From positions 30,174,466 to 30,238,465 of the forward strand of contig OX345636.1 in assembly GCA_947044365.1 (NCBI GenBank): a DNA stretch of 64,000 nucleotides, in the 5' to 3' direction. A model generated the notes under the pieces. It was not told where the DNA came from. It searched no databases and saw nothing but the letters and a program-made list of their open reading frames with translations. Source of the stretch: Petrosia ficiformis (taxonomy: Eukaryota > Porifera > Demospongiae > Haplosclerida > Petrosiidae). Made by a program: the position numbers and the translations under genes. Numbering within the stretch: position 1 is the first letter of the stretch; each line of letters begins with the position of its first letter. This document shows positions 30,927-42,172 of this stretch, one piece after another.

Positions 30927-32475
30927 TTACTCACTCAATTCAATCATTTCTTCTTTGATCCACAAACAAGTACACTGTGGCTTATCGATATTTTCCAAAT
31001 ACATTGTCATAACAGCTACCATTGTAATATCTTCACAGTTTTGATATTTATTAACAAACTCAATAATTTCACTAGGAGCTGAATTTGTATATATATATAA
31101 ATAGTTTATGTGCAGGAATGCTGATGATGTGATTACAATTGAATATTTTTCACCAGATAATAGTGCAGTTCTTCTGTAATAGCTTCTTTTTCGTAATTTA
31201 TCATAACCATGAGCACGTGCAACATAACCAACAAGCATGTTTGGAAATTTCTATAGAAGAGAACAATAGAACTACAGTAACATAAAATCATAACATGCTA
31301 CATTCAGTAATATTCTAGACCAGAAATTTGCAAAATCTTTGACAGTACAATCTTATGCACATCGAATGAACATGACTAACTGAAAGATAATTGTATCACA
31401 AAAACTTGAGTATTCACTTTTAATTTAATACAAAGAATATGCTATAGTTACTGCTGAACAAATTATGTGAACCAGCCTTTAGCTAGCATAACTAATTTGT
31501 ACACATTGCATTTCTTCTTTATACTCAGTGATCACATTACATTATGTCTGACGGCATTGAAGGAAGCCCATCATGTTTAAAATACAACATATTGAGGCAA
31601 CATAAAGAAACGCAAGGCTTTGTACCATTGTGTGAACCACCCTTAAATACAGCAAAATTATAAATAGAGATGAATCAGGTTAGAAAACCAAACAAAAAAA
31701 GCTTAGTGTGGACTTACTTTGGACTGGAAGCAGATGACAAAGCTGTTCCACTAACTGGAAAAGACGATAAGCCTATATTTAAAAATCATACTTGTTAATT
31801 GAGTTCAATAATTAATTGTTTTTCATAATTATTGTTATCATGTCTACAATGAAGTATCTTATTTTGTGCACTAATGCTTCTAGTTGTCTGATAATGTTTG
31901 GTAACACACAAACACTACTATAATTCTTCACCTATATAACAAGGTTAATTACACTAATTACATAACTCACTTTCCACATACGAAATCCTAATTGAAGTGA
32001 TTTTCGTGAAACAAGACGATCATCATCAAGTGAGAACACACCTTAATAATTATACAAGATGCAGTATAGAGGTTGTTACTACGTATATGGAAAAATCTAT
32101 AATTGTGACTGTGGATGCAAAAATCAGTCATTTGTCGAATAAGAATTTTGTTAAATGCTTATATATAAATGTGCATTATATACTCAGCCATTTTGCATAG
32201 AAAACTAACTAAATTTGGAATTTAGGTTGAGCAATAGTTGCTCTTCCCAGATACGATATTTTGCTGGCTACCTGTACAAAATCGCTGAATAATTAAGTAT
32301 TTAAATATAGGTCTTTGACAAAATTCTTATTTGACAAATGATTGTCCAGTCACAATTTATAATTATAGCATGGCTTGCTAAATTTTTTAGAAGTAAGTGT
32401 AATTCAATGAAAAGAGTGAGATAATAGGTAATAACAGTATTGTTACATGTGTATATACTATAATTATAAAGTATC

Positions 32476-32508
<33 letters not shown>

Positions 32509-35500
32509 TATGTATTCATATCCTCTATTGACCACTATACACTTAGAGTGGTCTATTGAGAGCTGTATACTTGTATATGTTAATTTCATGTAAAACTACT
32601 CTACACTGCAAAAACAAAATAGTTAAAATTAGGGTTGCACTTAGGGATCTGAATAGGTGCCTATATTGAAGATATAGGTAGAGTATCAGTATAGGCAACT
32701 GCATTGCCTATACAGCTTACACAATATTTTTCACACAAACAATAGAATAGTTAACACTGTACCATATGCATGTGTGAACAGTTGTTAACTACATAAATAC
32801 AAATATATATGTCACACAGACAATATCAGAATCAGATCTGCATATAGGCAATTTGGATTATGAAATATAGGCGTATAGGCATATAGGCAAATCGCTGTAT
32901 AGGTGCAACACTAGTTAAAATAACTAATAATTTATTTTATGGTTTGTTCAGGATATTACATACCACAGATACTTTGTACTATAGTGATAATTATAATTGT
33001 AATGCTGTCTACCCATATTTCATGTCAAAGATTTAGTATAATTTATTGTATCTGGCCACGAAAGGTCACAAACACATCTTTCAAACTTGCAACTGTACTA
33101 ACCATTAAAATGGTTATTTTAACCCTTAGAAGACTGATGTCACATATATGTGACATTTCACCCCTCTATTGTTCGGAGTGTGTTCCTAGCAATATGAAGC
33201 TCTCCAAATGCTTGTAATTTGTGTCAGGCACAAGCCCACAAATATGGCTAAAAGGTTGATGGTTTTTCAGCCTTTTTGGCCTAAATAATGACTACGGGGA
33301 GGATTTTAAAAGGGGTTCAAAGGGGGCACAGCCCCCTCGCCGCCCACGCAAATTGTGGTTTCAGTGGCCCCGCCCACGCGCTCTGGTGGGTTTCCGAGGC
33401 ATTTCCCTTGGTGTAAAACCTGAAATCGTGGGTGTAGCTGGTACCAACATGCAGTGGGGTCATTTTGTTTGCCACAGTTCCAGTCAAAAGAGGGAGAGCA
33501 CTGCATTTGATTTAATCCTACGAAGCACCTGGGGACTTTCGAGTCCCGGTAAGCAAGTTGGTGGAAGTAGTACTCCATGTCAGAAAAGGAGCCAAGTTTG
33601 GGGTAGAGAAAGTGAACGGTGGCCAAAATATATGCAATAGAGTCGCCAGTGTTGAAAATGGGAAGAATTTTGAAAAACAAGCTCAGTCCTCTAAGGGTTA
33701 ATGATTTATTTTTTGCAGTGTATTGAGAGCAACTGTATACTTATTAATAACAGGGATTGTTGATTTTTAAGTAATACTTAATGTGTGGGTGGGCATTTCC
33801 TATTCAAACCACAAATATTTCTTCAGAAAAACATCATTAATATAATTATATAGTGTTAGCACAATTTATAATACACCAAGAAATATTATAACTGACATGA
33901 TGAACTAAATGGGAACTATAATTATATAAAAAAGATTGAAGGTGATTTTTAACCTTACATATTACACCTTCATCTATTGCAATATATTGTTATTGCAATA
34001 CAGTGATTATAACTAAGACGATAAATTAAGTTTGAAAGTAGCAAAATTTAAATATCAATAAAATTTAATGGTTGTGCTGTTTTACTTCGGCTTTGGGTGG
34101 GTCTGCTGACCTGAGAACCCATTTGTACTGGCCACTGATGCAGACTGCTGAGTTTATCAAAGCCAAATGAAAAGTACAGGTAACACAGTGATGTGGTGGT
34201 GGGCACAACAGCAAACACACCTTTACCGCCCAAAAAGCTGAAAATTTATTTTAGAACATATCATAATTGCTTGGCAACATTATCAACTAACTTCATGCTT
34301 TTATTAGTTATATCTGTTAGGATGTCATTTCCAGGTTACTGCAGAATTCTTGCAGATAACGTTAACACACATGTTGCACTCCTGACTTTTTACCTCTACA
34401 CAAAGGTTAGGCTCTAGCCAAGTCATGTTTCACTAAAAGTCAGTGATTTGTATATTTATCAAATTTATGATGAATATTTTTTTTCATATACAGGCACTCT
34501 CTGATAAAAGCAGAGCAGCCATGGGGCCTTGCCCCCCCCCCCCCCCCCTTAATAGTTAATTGTAATAATGTCATACCATTACTATCAGTAATACTAGCTA
34601 TTTTAATCACTGCATGACATGGCATACATGAGCAGTGTTACCCATGGGCAATTGGGAAATGTTTGGTAATTATTACAATTATGATTATGTATAGTCAAGA
34701 CACTATATATATGTACATACAATATATAATATTATACGTTGTTTTAATTGCAACTAAAAAAATTTTAGTAAGGCATTTTATCTCTTAGTTAATGAAATTA
34801 TAGCTAAATTACAAGTATTTATAAGTAACTAAAATGAAAGGCTCTACATGAAATCCAGTAGTTCTCAGAACAAGAGATACAATAGCTATATACCAGATGC
34901 TTTGCCTCATTTAGAGTCCACCATAGCTTCTACCTACACATAGGGCAAGGGTTAATCTTCATAAGATATGCATCTACATGCAAATGTACATATAAATTAT
35001 CTTATGAGGTTTGATTTAGCACAACACCAGCTACCCAAACACTTCTAGCTACAACAGACTATGTATATATATATGTATATATATATATTATATATATATA
35101 TAATTATATATTATATAATTATATTAAATTCCAGTACTACAGATATAAGAAACTTACATTTAGTTTTAATTTCAGGATAAGGCAAAAATCTGTTGATGAG
35201 TTTGTTCTCCTTCTGCTCTAGGAAAGTTACTGGCAATTTACAAGGACAGTTCAATAGTTCTCGAGGAACGGGCTCACCAATATTGTTCCATATTACTAGA
35301 ATTTGATCAATAATCTCTGGCATCTTACAATAATGATCAAATACAGTGGACAAGGTTGCTGTTCTCTTATATGTGAGCAGCACAATGGTGAATTTATCAT
35401 CTGACCTATATTGTCTAGCACTTACGAAATATGGTTCAACTCTTTTAGATGTCTGCAATAGTGTGTCTACTTTTCTTTTGATCTCCTCAGTAGAAAAATA

Positions 35501-35704
35501 AGATCCAACCACGATACTATCATTGTCATTTCTTGACTGTAAATTAAAAGCACTATAATCGACTTCGTTTTTTTTGTACCATTTGTTGTTTGCCTTATAC
35601 AGTGGATATAGTATTACCAAACAAAGAGTGACGGACAACACAACTATCCCTACTCGGCAAGACATAATAAAAAATAATTGATAACAGGAGAAAGGAGCGT
35701 ACAT
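30927..35704 (-). CDS. EXTL2-like exostosin-family glycosyltransferase (GT64), 3 exons
   Basis: Exons on the - strand: 35704-35158, 32041-31971, 31250-30927; the split Cys codon and phases match, giving 313 residues from the first ATG or 300 from the ATG at 35665. The second start gives a type II membrane anchor ('VGIVVLSVTLCLVILYPLY'). The lumenal domain has 'FTIVLLTYKRTATLSTVFDH', 'VIWNNIGEPVP', the nucleotide/metal-binding DDD in 'CVFSLDDDRLVSRKS', 'FPNMLVGYVARAHG' and 'YQNCEDITM' with the acidic residue near the active site. EXTL2 (about 330 residues) is a Golgi/ER alpha-N-acetylhexosaminyltransferase acting on glycosaminoglycan linkage sugars. Here the C-terminus stops about 50-60 residues early. 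Other exostosin-family members are longer, so EXTL2 is the nearest fit. Confidence 0.88.
31251..31970. other. Intron of EXTL2-like gene with a possible cryptic exon
   Basis: Holds a 55-nt - strand segment (31718-31772) with consensus splice sites on both sides. Including it would break the reading frame. Nothing else recognised. Confidence 0.5.
32630..32912 (-). mobile_element. hAT-like MITE, complete copy, 8-bp target duplication
   Basis: Ends 'ttagggttgca' and 'tgcaacact'. AGTTAAAA flanks both sides (32622-32629, 32913-32920). The interior is the reverse complement of 1-345 and 30385-30590. Confidence 0.88.
33119..33701. mobile_element. piggyBac-like nonautonomous element with TTAA duplication
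   Basis: Starts 'TTAA-cccttagaagactga' and ends 'tcagtcctctaaggg-TTAA', which is the piggyBac arrangement (TTAA target, CCCT-type terminus). An adjacent subterminal palindrome 'tgtcacatatatgtgaca' follows the left end. A - strand frame (33306-33680) has no recognised transposase motif. Confidence 0.8.
33722..35157. other. Intron of EXTL2-like gene, no element recognised
   Basis: AT-rich, with a C homopolymer at 34533-34549 and (TA)n near 35060-35120. Confidence 0.45.
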
Positions 35705-35722
35705 AAAAAATAACACTGCCAA

Positions 35723-36585
35723 TTATTGAATGACGTCACGTTGTACTACGTTAGTAAAAATGGCTACCGATTGCCAAGCCGTTCTTGTTGTGGAAAAAAG
35801 ACAGTAGTGAAAGAACAGAGCAAGTCAGTTGCATGTATACTTACTGAAAAGTTTGTCAGTTTACATTTCAGTATCTCTGCATGGGCTAAAACATACAATA
35901 TATAGTTCAGAAATGATACATCCAGCATTACTGTTTGCTATAATTATTTATTTTTAAATTGTGTTATTTTTGAGTTACAACAGTCGCACATATAATTATA
36001 CATTTAACATTAATTATACTTGGTCATGCAAGATAATTACTTTCAAAATGATTTTTTATAGTACACAAACCACTTTCCTGTTTACTGATATGCTACTTTA
36101 GATTAGCATTTTGAAATCTCTAGTTACAAATTTGTACACATTTATTATAATTATAGTTTATGGCAAATATGTGCTTGCAGATGAGACCGGATAGTGCAAT
36201 TAACATAATAATGATAAAATAATATAAGTATAAAATTATAATGTAATGTTAAGAATGAATAAGGAGATGAGTGGTTTACCACTGAAGTTATGCAACACTG
36301 AGCAGGAACACTAATATGATGGTGACTGTTCAGCGTTGCATGACTATGAGTACTCTATCCCCCAAAATGGCCCTATATCACACCTCAGTATATGTTGTGT
36401 TTGTCACATGGCATCACTGCATGAAAAACAGCTTGATAGTTGATGTGATCTACCCTGTAAACAGGGCCAAAAAAATGTAAGAGAATGTGAAAATACATGC
36501 CTACTTATATAAGTCATGTATTTTTGTGACATGCAAATATTTCTATTTTCTAACACTTTAGTACAGTCTGCAATTGTACTAAATT
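35723..36585. other. Upstream region of EXTL2-like gene
   Basis: Probable promoter side of the - strand gene. A CRE-like 'tgacgtca' lies at 35730-35737, close upstream of the first ATG. No other gene seen. Confidence 0.4.
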
Positions 36586-36722
36586 GTTACCTAGAGGTTG
36601 GTATCAGTGATATCGATAATTGTTACCTAGAGGTTGGTATCAGTGATATCGATATTTTGGTATCAGCATTACTGATACCAAAATATCGATATCACTGATA
36701 CCAACCTCTTCCTCTCAGGTAT
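36586..36722. repeat. Near-perfect hairpin with duplicated arm
   Basis: 'gttacctagaggttggtatc' and the following 'agtgatatcgat' occur twice in tandem (36586, 36622). The second copy with 'attttggtatcag' pairs with its reverse complement after a short loop near 36671. Arms of about 45 bases, only a few mismatches. Confidence 0.9.
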
Positions 36723-36819
36723 CGATATCCTTTAAAAAATAATTTTGATCCGGTACTAGTCTGCCACACCTCCATTTTAATCTGACACACCTGTTTAACA
36801 GATAAATTTCATAGTGCTT

Positions 36820-37650
36820 CACTTCAGAGGCGACAGTAGTTGAAGATAGCCACTGGACTGTGGTTTAACTTGTAAAAGTTTTAGATATCTCATGATTATT
36901 TTGATAACGAATAATGCAGTGTTGCTAACATGATCAGGTAATTATTAAACAGAAAAGGAAATATCACTCATTGGATAAATGTAGTGTCACTTGTTTTTGA
37001 TTTGTGATAATATTTTATATTTCATATTCAATTCATGGTATCCACACAATAATAATAATAATAATTATAGTTCAATACAAAAAAAAAAGAACTGATATTT
37101 ATAATATCAGAAGTACAAGAGTTTATGAAGTATATTTAATGTAAACAATGTTATCTTGTCCCAAAGATACACACACACACACACACAGTACAACATACTA
37201 TTTACATTAAGGTAGAATTTTAAAACAATGTAAAGACTATGACACACAGCTGTAAAAAGTGATTTGCATAGGAACATAGGAAGACAATATTATCATGTTT
37301 TTAATGGAAAACAATTTGTAATTTCCATTATAAACATAATTATTATGTTCCTAATGGGAAAGTACAGATGTACTATCCATTAGGAACCTAATACTTTCTG
37401 TAATAAACATGTTTATTATGTTTCTAATGCAGAGTACAAGTGTACTATCCAACTAGGAACATAGTAATTGTTCTTATTTTCTGTTATATAATATATATAT
37501 ATACATATATATTTATGTTCCTAATGGAAAGGTCACATGAAACTACATTATTTTACATATAATAACTTCTTCAAAGTCACAGATATAATAACTTCTGATA
37601 TCATTATAAAAAGACGTGCTTCACATCTTTATTCACATAGTATGGAACGA
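36820..37650. repeat. Segment duplicated in inverse orientation at 47440-48245
   Basis: Runs of near identity in reverse order include 'ttgaagatagccac', 'tcatgattattttgataa', 'caagtgacactacatttatc' (opposite strand), the (AC)n tract and 'ctttttataa..gatatcagaa'. The duplicated block is about 800 bp. Confidence 0.85.
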
Positions 37651-37773
37651 AAACTTACACGAACACTGTAAAAAATTAGTGGTTGTTTCAACCAATTGGT
37701 TTGGTTATATCAGTTCATCTGTGATTTATATCTATTACAATGCTGTACTTTCCATTAGGAATATAATAATTAT

Positions 37774-37814
<41 letters not shown>

Positions 37815-38023
37815 ACGAAAAATAAGAACAATTACTATGTTCCTAGTTGGATAGTACACTTGTACTTGCATTAGAAACATAATGAACATGTTTATTACAG
37901 AGAGTATTATGTTCTTAATGGATAGTACATCTGTACTTTCCCATTAGGAACATAATAATTATGTACCTAATGGATAGTACAAATTATTTTCCATTAAAAA
38001 CATGATAATATTGTCTTCCTATG
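37268..38023. mobile_element. Foldback element with ~215-bp inverted arms
   Basis: Left arm 37268-37495 and right arm 37812-38023 are inverted copies with repeated 'tatgttcctaatgg' and 'aaagtacagatgtactatcc' motifs. The centre holds 'gacgtgcttcacatctttat' and a (TA)n tract. Parts recur at 41131-41330 and, reversed, at 47580-47815. Confidence 0.85.
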
Positions 38024-38099
38024 ATGCTTCATTACTATTTAAAAGCAAATGAAACTCATGTCACCATTCAATAACAACCAATCAGTTTTTACAGTGAAG

Positions 38100-39122
38100 A
38101 TGTCGGGAAAATTGTCAATCCTCTTTGCCTTCTGCTACCTGTACAGTATAGTCAAAGCAGGTAACACCAAAGTGCCTAGTACTGCAACAGAAAATGACAA
38201 TACATGCACGCTTCCAGATCGATACACATCTCTTGTCTAGTCACTACAAGGATGTGCTAACGCACTGAAGCAATCACAGTGTATACAACCTTGTCCTTTA
38301 CCTTCATCGTGCAAAGAGATAAAGGAAAATTGGCCTGATAGTCCTTCTGGTTACTATCATATTGGTGGTATGAAGCCATCATATATCTATTGTAACATGG
38401 AGGAGTTGTGTGGATCTAATGAAGGTTGGACAAGAGTAGCTTATCTAGACATGTCCGACCATTCAGAAGAGTGTCCTGCTGGATTTAGACTGTTAGAGTC
38501 AAATGGAGTAAGGGCATGTGGTAGACCAGATTCATCTGTTGGAAGCTGTCAATCAGTCCAGTTTCCTTCTAATGGTATCAGTTATTCTCAGGTGTGTGGT
38601 AGAGTAGTGGGGTATCAATATGGATCACCTGATGCAGTATATCCAGGAAGGTACAAAAATGAAAAATATGGCTCGGTTATAGATGCCAGTCACACAAGTA
38701 TTGATTCCTATTATGTTGATGGTGTTAGTTTGACTCATGGCTCTCCTCGTAAACATGTATGGACATTTATAGCTGGGGTCTATGAAAACAGACTGCCTGT
38801 AGATGGTCGCTACCAATGTCCATGTTCAGAGGGAAGTAAACAACTTCCAAGTGTCCAATCGTTCATTAGTAATGACTACTTCTGTGAGTCGGGATTGGAT
38901 AAACAGTGGAAAGCTAATACTCTATATTTTTCTGATCCTCTTTGGGATGGTAAACAGTGTGGCTCTCTTGAACAAGAATGTTGTCAAGCTTCTGGTCTTC
39001 CATGGTTTCACAAGGTTCTTGATTCTACCACTACTGACTACATTGAGTTGAGGGTATGTGGTGATGAGAGTGCAAATAATGAAGATGTACCAGTTGAAAA
39101 GGTTGAAATTTATGTCATGTAG
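38100..39122 (+). pseudogene. Secreted sponge-type 'GWTRVAYLDMSD' protein, one in-frame stop
   Basis: An uninterrupted frame of 341 codons apart from TAG at 38238-38240. The N-terminus is a likely signal peptide ('LSILFAFCYLYSIVKA'). The body has 'SGYYHIGG', 'YIYCNMEELCG', 'GWTRVAYLDMSDHSEECPAG', 'CGRPDSSVGSCQSVQFPSNG', 'YYVDGVSLTHGSPRKHVWTF', 'DPLWDGKQCG' and 'VCGDESANNEDVPVEK', rich in paired cysteines. I know this architecture as a large secreted family in sponges, remotely like fibrinogen-type domains; its function is not established. Removing a candidate intron (38161-38240, 80 nt) would break the frame, so the TAG is a real interruption, a polymorphism or a recoded codon. A second ATG at 38049 would add 17 residues. 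Intronless here. Confidence 0.8.
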
Positions 39123-39176
39123 ACATAAAATGTATTCAAACACATCTACATGTACACACACATATACATATAGATA

Positions 39177-39182
39177 AATAAA
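39177..39182 (+). terminator. Poly(A) signal after the secreted protein gene
   Basis: AATAAA, 54 bases after the stop codon. Confidence 0.5.
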
Positions 39183-39269
39183 TCAACCAATAAGTGTAAC
39201 TGTTGAATTTTTTGTATATAAATTTTCCTTTTTTTTTTCTATGTCTTCTTGGTGATTATTTTGTACTTC

Positions 39270-39600
39270 AATTTTAAACAAAAAAAGTTTATTTAAAAAC
39301 ATAACATCATTTTTTGGGGGTGGAGTCAGTCTATTTATAGTGGTAAAGAATTACTTATAAGAACTACATGTATGTTGTCAAGACATCATGTTATGTGTAT
39401 TTGCTATAGTTGTAGAATATATATGCAGTCTATTACTGAAATACAATCTCTAGCATGAGAGCAGCACACCTGAGTGTGATGAATTATATTATATAACTGA
39501 TACATAACCTGGGTGCAATTTATTACACGTGATTATCATAGTTACAGTATCTCCCACTGTGCCAAGAGACGGGACGATTACCAGTATATAACTTTCAATG
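39270..39600. repeat. Segment duplicated in inverse orientation at 48640-48950
   Basis: Shares 'tgatacataacctgggtgca', 'gagcagcacacctgagtgtg', 'gtcaagacatcatgttatgt' and 'tggtaaagaattact' with the complement of 48640-48950. Confidence 0.85.
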
Positions 39601-40209
39601 CCTGAAGTACATGTATACGTATAATAAAATAAGGTAGCTAACAGGCTATAAGTTGTACTTATAATAATGTGCTTGTATTCGAGGTACATGTAGTTCAATT
39701 ACATGTAATATACACTTTTGTTTATAAGCTTTTAAACTTTAATGTAAACACTAACAGATAGATTTGTGAAGAGTTTGTTGATTTCCTGTAGATTAATATT
39801 TCAATCAAACTTGCATTTTTACATTTACCTTCCAAATAAATATTATCGAATGACAGTAATCTTTTGATGTTTATAATTTTTCATAATATTTCAATACAAT
39901 ACAGACCTTCATTTTGAAAATGTTTCATGGGAGGCAAACTTGAATTTGAAGGACTTCAGAGATTGAAACCCTGCAGTAATTCTGTTACACGATATTGTAT
40001 ACGTAGATCTCTCTTATGCTAAACACACCACACATTGACTCCACCACATGTGCTTACGTTTTTGTTTGGCAAAACAATTACTGAAGAATATAGTATGTAA
40101 AAATTAAGGAAAATAAATGAAAAGACGAAACCAATTCTACATAATAAAAAAATAAAGAAAGGAAAAAGTATTTCAATAGTCAAACGTATTGGTTAGCTTA
40201 TATGTACAT
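39601..40209. other. Intergenic, nothing recognised
   Basis: AT-rich, no gene or element ends seen. Confidence 0.45.
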
Positions 40210-40690
40210 GTCTACATGACATATATTTCAAACCTCCCAACTGGACATCTTCAGAGGTACCTTTATCTGTACACACCCTCAACTCAATGTAGTCAGTAGT
40301 GGTAAAGGTAAGAACCTTGTGAAACCATGGAAGACCAGGAACTTGGCAACACATAGGTCACCTGATGCGGTTGACAATACAATTGGAGTGAACCACAATA
40401 ACATTAATTCCTATTATGTTGATGGTATCAGTTTGACTCATGGCTCTCCTCGTCAACACATTTGGACTTTTATGGCTGGTCTTCAGGAGAACACTCCTTA
40501 TATAGATGGTTACTACCTTTGTTCGTGTCCAACGGGCAGTACACAGCTTCCTAAAGTTCAGTCTTTCTTAGGTAATGACTACTTCTGTGAATCAGGATGT
40601 CCTTGACAGTGGAAAGCTAATACTCCATATTTCTTCGATCCTCTTTGGGATGGTATACAGTGTGGATCTCTTGAACAAGAATGTTGATAT
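40210..40690 (+). pseudogene. Mosaic pseudocopy of the 38100-39122 gene
   Basis: 40210-40346 is the reverse complement of the gene's last 130 bases ('aaccttgtgaaaccatggaa' against 'ttccatggtttcacaaggtt'). 40347-40690 is then a direct copy of its middle, reading 'YYVDGISLTHGSPRQHIWTF' and 'LPKVQSFLGNDYFCESG' before a stop, with 'DPLWDGIQCG' beyond. The two pieces abut in opposite orientation. Confidence 0.85.
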
Positions 40691-40837
40691 AGTAGCAACC
40701 ATTACATCGATTGTTTTAGTGGTTTGAAGTGTTTCTTGGCTAGCGACAGCCATGCAAGAGGATCACCTGTGTTTTGTGTATCTATATTTACTCTCGTTAT
40801 TGGCCTCGTTTCATCTTAAAGTCGTGAAACGGTAACT

Positions 40838-41046
40838 GTGAGTTATAAAACTTGTCATAACTTTAGAACAGAAAGGTTTTGGAAGAATTCCTACGTTAAT
40901 TTTTTTCCTTGTATAATTTGAAGTGTGCCAGTACCCCTTTTGAAATGTCAATGTTTTTATTTTTCAAGAAAAATTGCTAACACACAGACACACAGACAAA
41001 ACGATTACCGTACCCTTCCGCCTACGTTACGCAGCGAGGGTAATAA
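40838..41046. repeat. Second copy of the 29880-30370 repeat
   Basis: Contains 'gtgagttataaaac', 'cataactttagaac', 'aaggttttggaag', an (ACAG)n-like tract and 'cgcctacgttacgcagcgag'. Confidence 0.6.
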
Positions 41047-41089
41047 GCATAATAATTATAATCTCAGTCATTGATTGGTTACAGAAGTT

Positions 41090-41345
41090 TCATTTGCTTT
41101 TAAAAAACGATTATATTAATAATGAAGCATCTATAGGAACATAAGAAGCCAATATTATCATGTTTGTAATGGAAAACAATTTGTACTTTCCATTATAAAC
41201 AATTATTATGTTCCTAATGGGAAAGTACAGATTTACTATCCATTAGGAACATAATACTTTCTGTAATAAACATGTTTATTATGTTTCTAATGCAAAGTAC
41301 AGGTGTACTATACAATTAGCAACATAGTATATAATTGATTCTATT
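41090..41345. repeat. Partial inverted copy of the foldback element
   Basis: 'agtttcatttgcttttaaa', 'aatgaagcat' and 'aggaacataagaagccaata' reverse the sequence at 37820-38060, right next to the secreted protein gene. (TA)n tracts follow at 41350-41410. Confidence 0.8.
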
Positions 41346-41350
41346 TTCTT

Positions 41351-41414
<64 letters not shown>

Positions 41415-41815
41415 CATATAATACATAATTATTATGTTCCTCATTGTAATAGATAAATAACGCCGATGGAAAACATGCAACTGACATAATCGAACCAATT
41501 GGTTGAAAGAACCACTAATTTTCCCCAGTGTAGCATTCCCATAATCATATAGTTGCATGCATATATAACTAGGGTGTATGTATAGAAAAGTATCACTGAC
41601 TAATATAGTATTTTAGTAACACATGCATCCATTCATGATTGTATGTGAGGTTTATATAGGTCAGGGATTCCAACTTACGAAGATTTTGAAATCCATGATG
41701 GATTAACCCCAGACCTCTCGTTTGTATATGTGCTATTGTTGCCTTGTAGTCATTTCATTATATATGTATCTCTATTAATGGAAACATGGTAATTATAATG
41801 TTTTCTCTATTATAG

Positions 41816-41903
41816 ATTGTAGTGATATTCTTCTGGGCATGTACTTCATTGACAGAGAGTTGATTTTCCCAGTATATCTTGAGGAATGTATTCCACCACT
41901 CCG
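41816..41903 (+). pseudogene. Possible AIG1/ADTRP-like exon fragment with a one-base shift
   Basis: Between 'ctctattatag' and 'gtgagt'. One frame begins 'IVVIFFWA', and from there another frame reads 'YFIDRELIFPVYLEECIPP'. Joined, this resembles the 'W-x-x-x-D-RELhhP-x-x-h-x-x-x-hP' segment of the FAR-17a/AIG1 family. The shift between frames implies a broken exon. No neighbouring AIG1 exons found. Confidence 0.35.
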
Positions 41904-41940
41904 GTGAGTATAAAAAATTATAATCTAATCTGTTGATTAC

Positions 41941-42025
41941 TTGATCTATCTATTTTCTACCTACCTACCTATCGATCTATCTATCTACATACCTACCTAC
42001 CTTCCTACCTACCTTCCTATCTATA
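41941..42025. repeat. (CTAC)n/(CTAT)n microsatellite
   Basis: Interrupted runs of 'ctacctacctac' and 'tatctatctatc'. Confidence 0.8.
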
Positions 42026-42172
42026 GCTATCTGTCTTGCTTCATTCATCCATTGGTTTTTCCATCTGCATATATTCTTCCATTTGAACTCCACTGCGATG
42101 AACTTGTAATAACTTATAAAATATGCTGAGTATATATATTGGATTTGTTAAGAATAGGATTGATAGATAGGT

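Larger units (their letters stand above)
32605..33720. mobile_element. MITE with 'cactgcaaaaa' ends and TA duplication, host to two other elements
   Basis: 'TA-cactgcaaaaa' at 32603 and 'tttttgcagtg-TA' at 33710-33722. The outer element is split by a hAT-like MITE (32630-32912) and a piggyBac-like element (33119-33701). It lies in the intron of the EXTL2-like gene. Confidence 0.75.

Noticed and set aside
31718..31772. Possible fourth exon of the EXTL2-like gene
   Set aside because: It would break the reading frame and the flanking exons already align without a gap to EXTL2; kept only as a possible poison exon.
33306..33680. 124-codon - strand frame inside the piggyBac-like element
   Set aside because: No DDD transposase motif or cysteine-rich end; not supported as a transposase.
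38161..38240. 80-nt intron that would remove the TAG in the secreted protein
   Set aside because: Its removal shifts the downstream frame and leads to a stop within a few codons.
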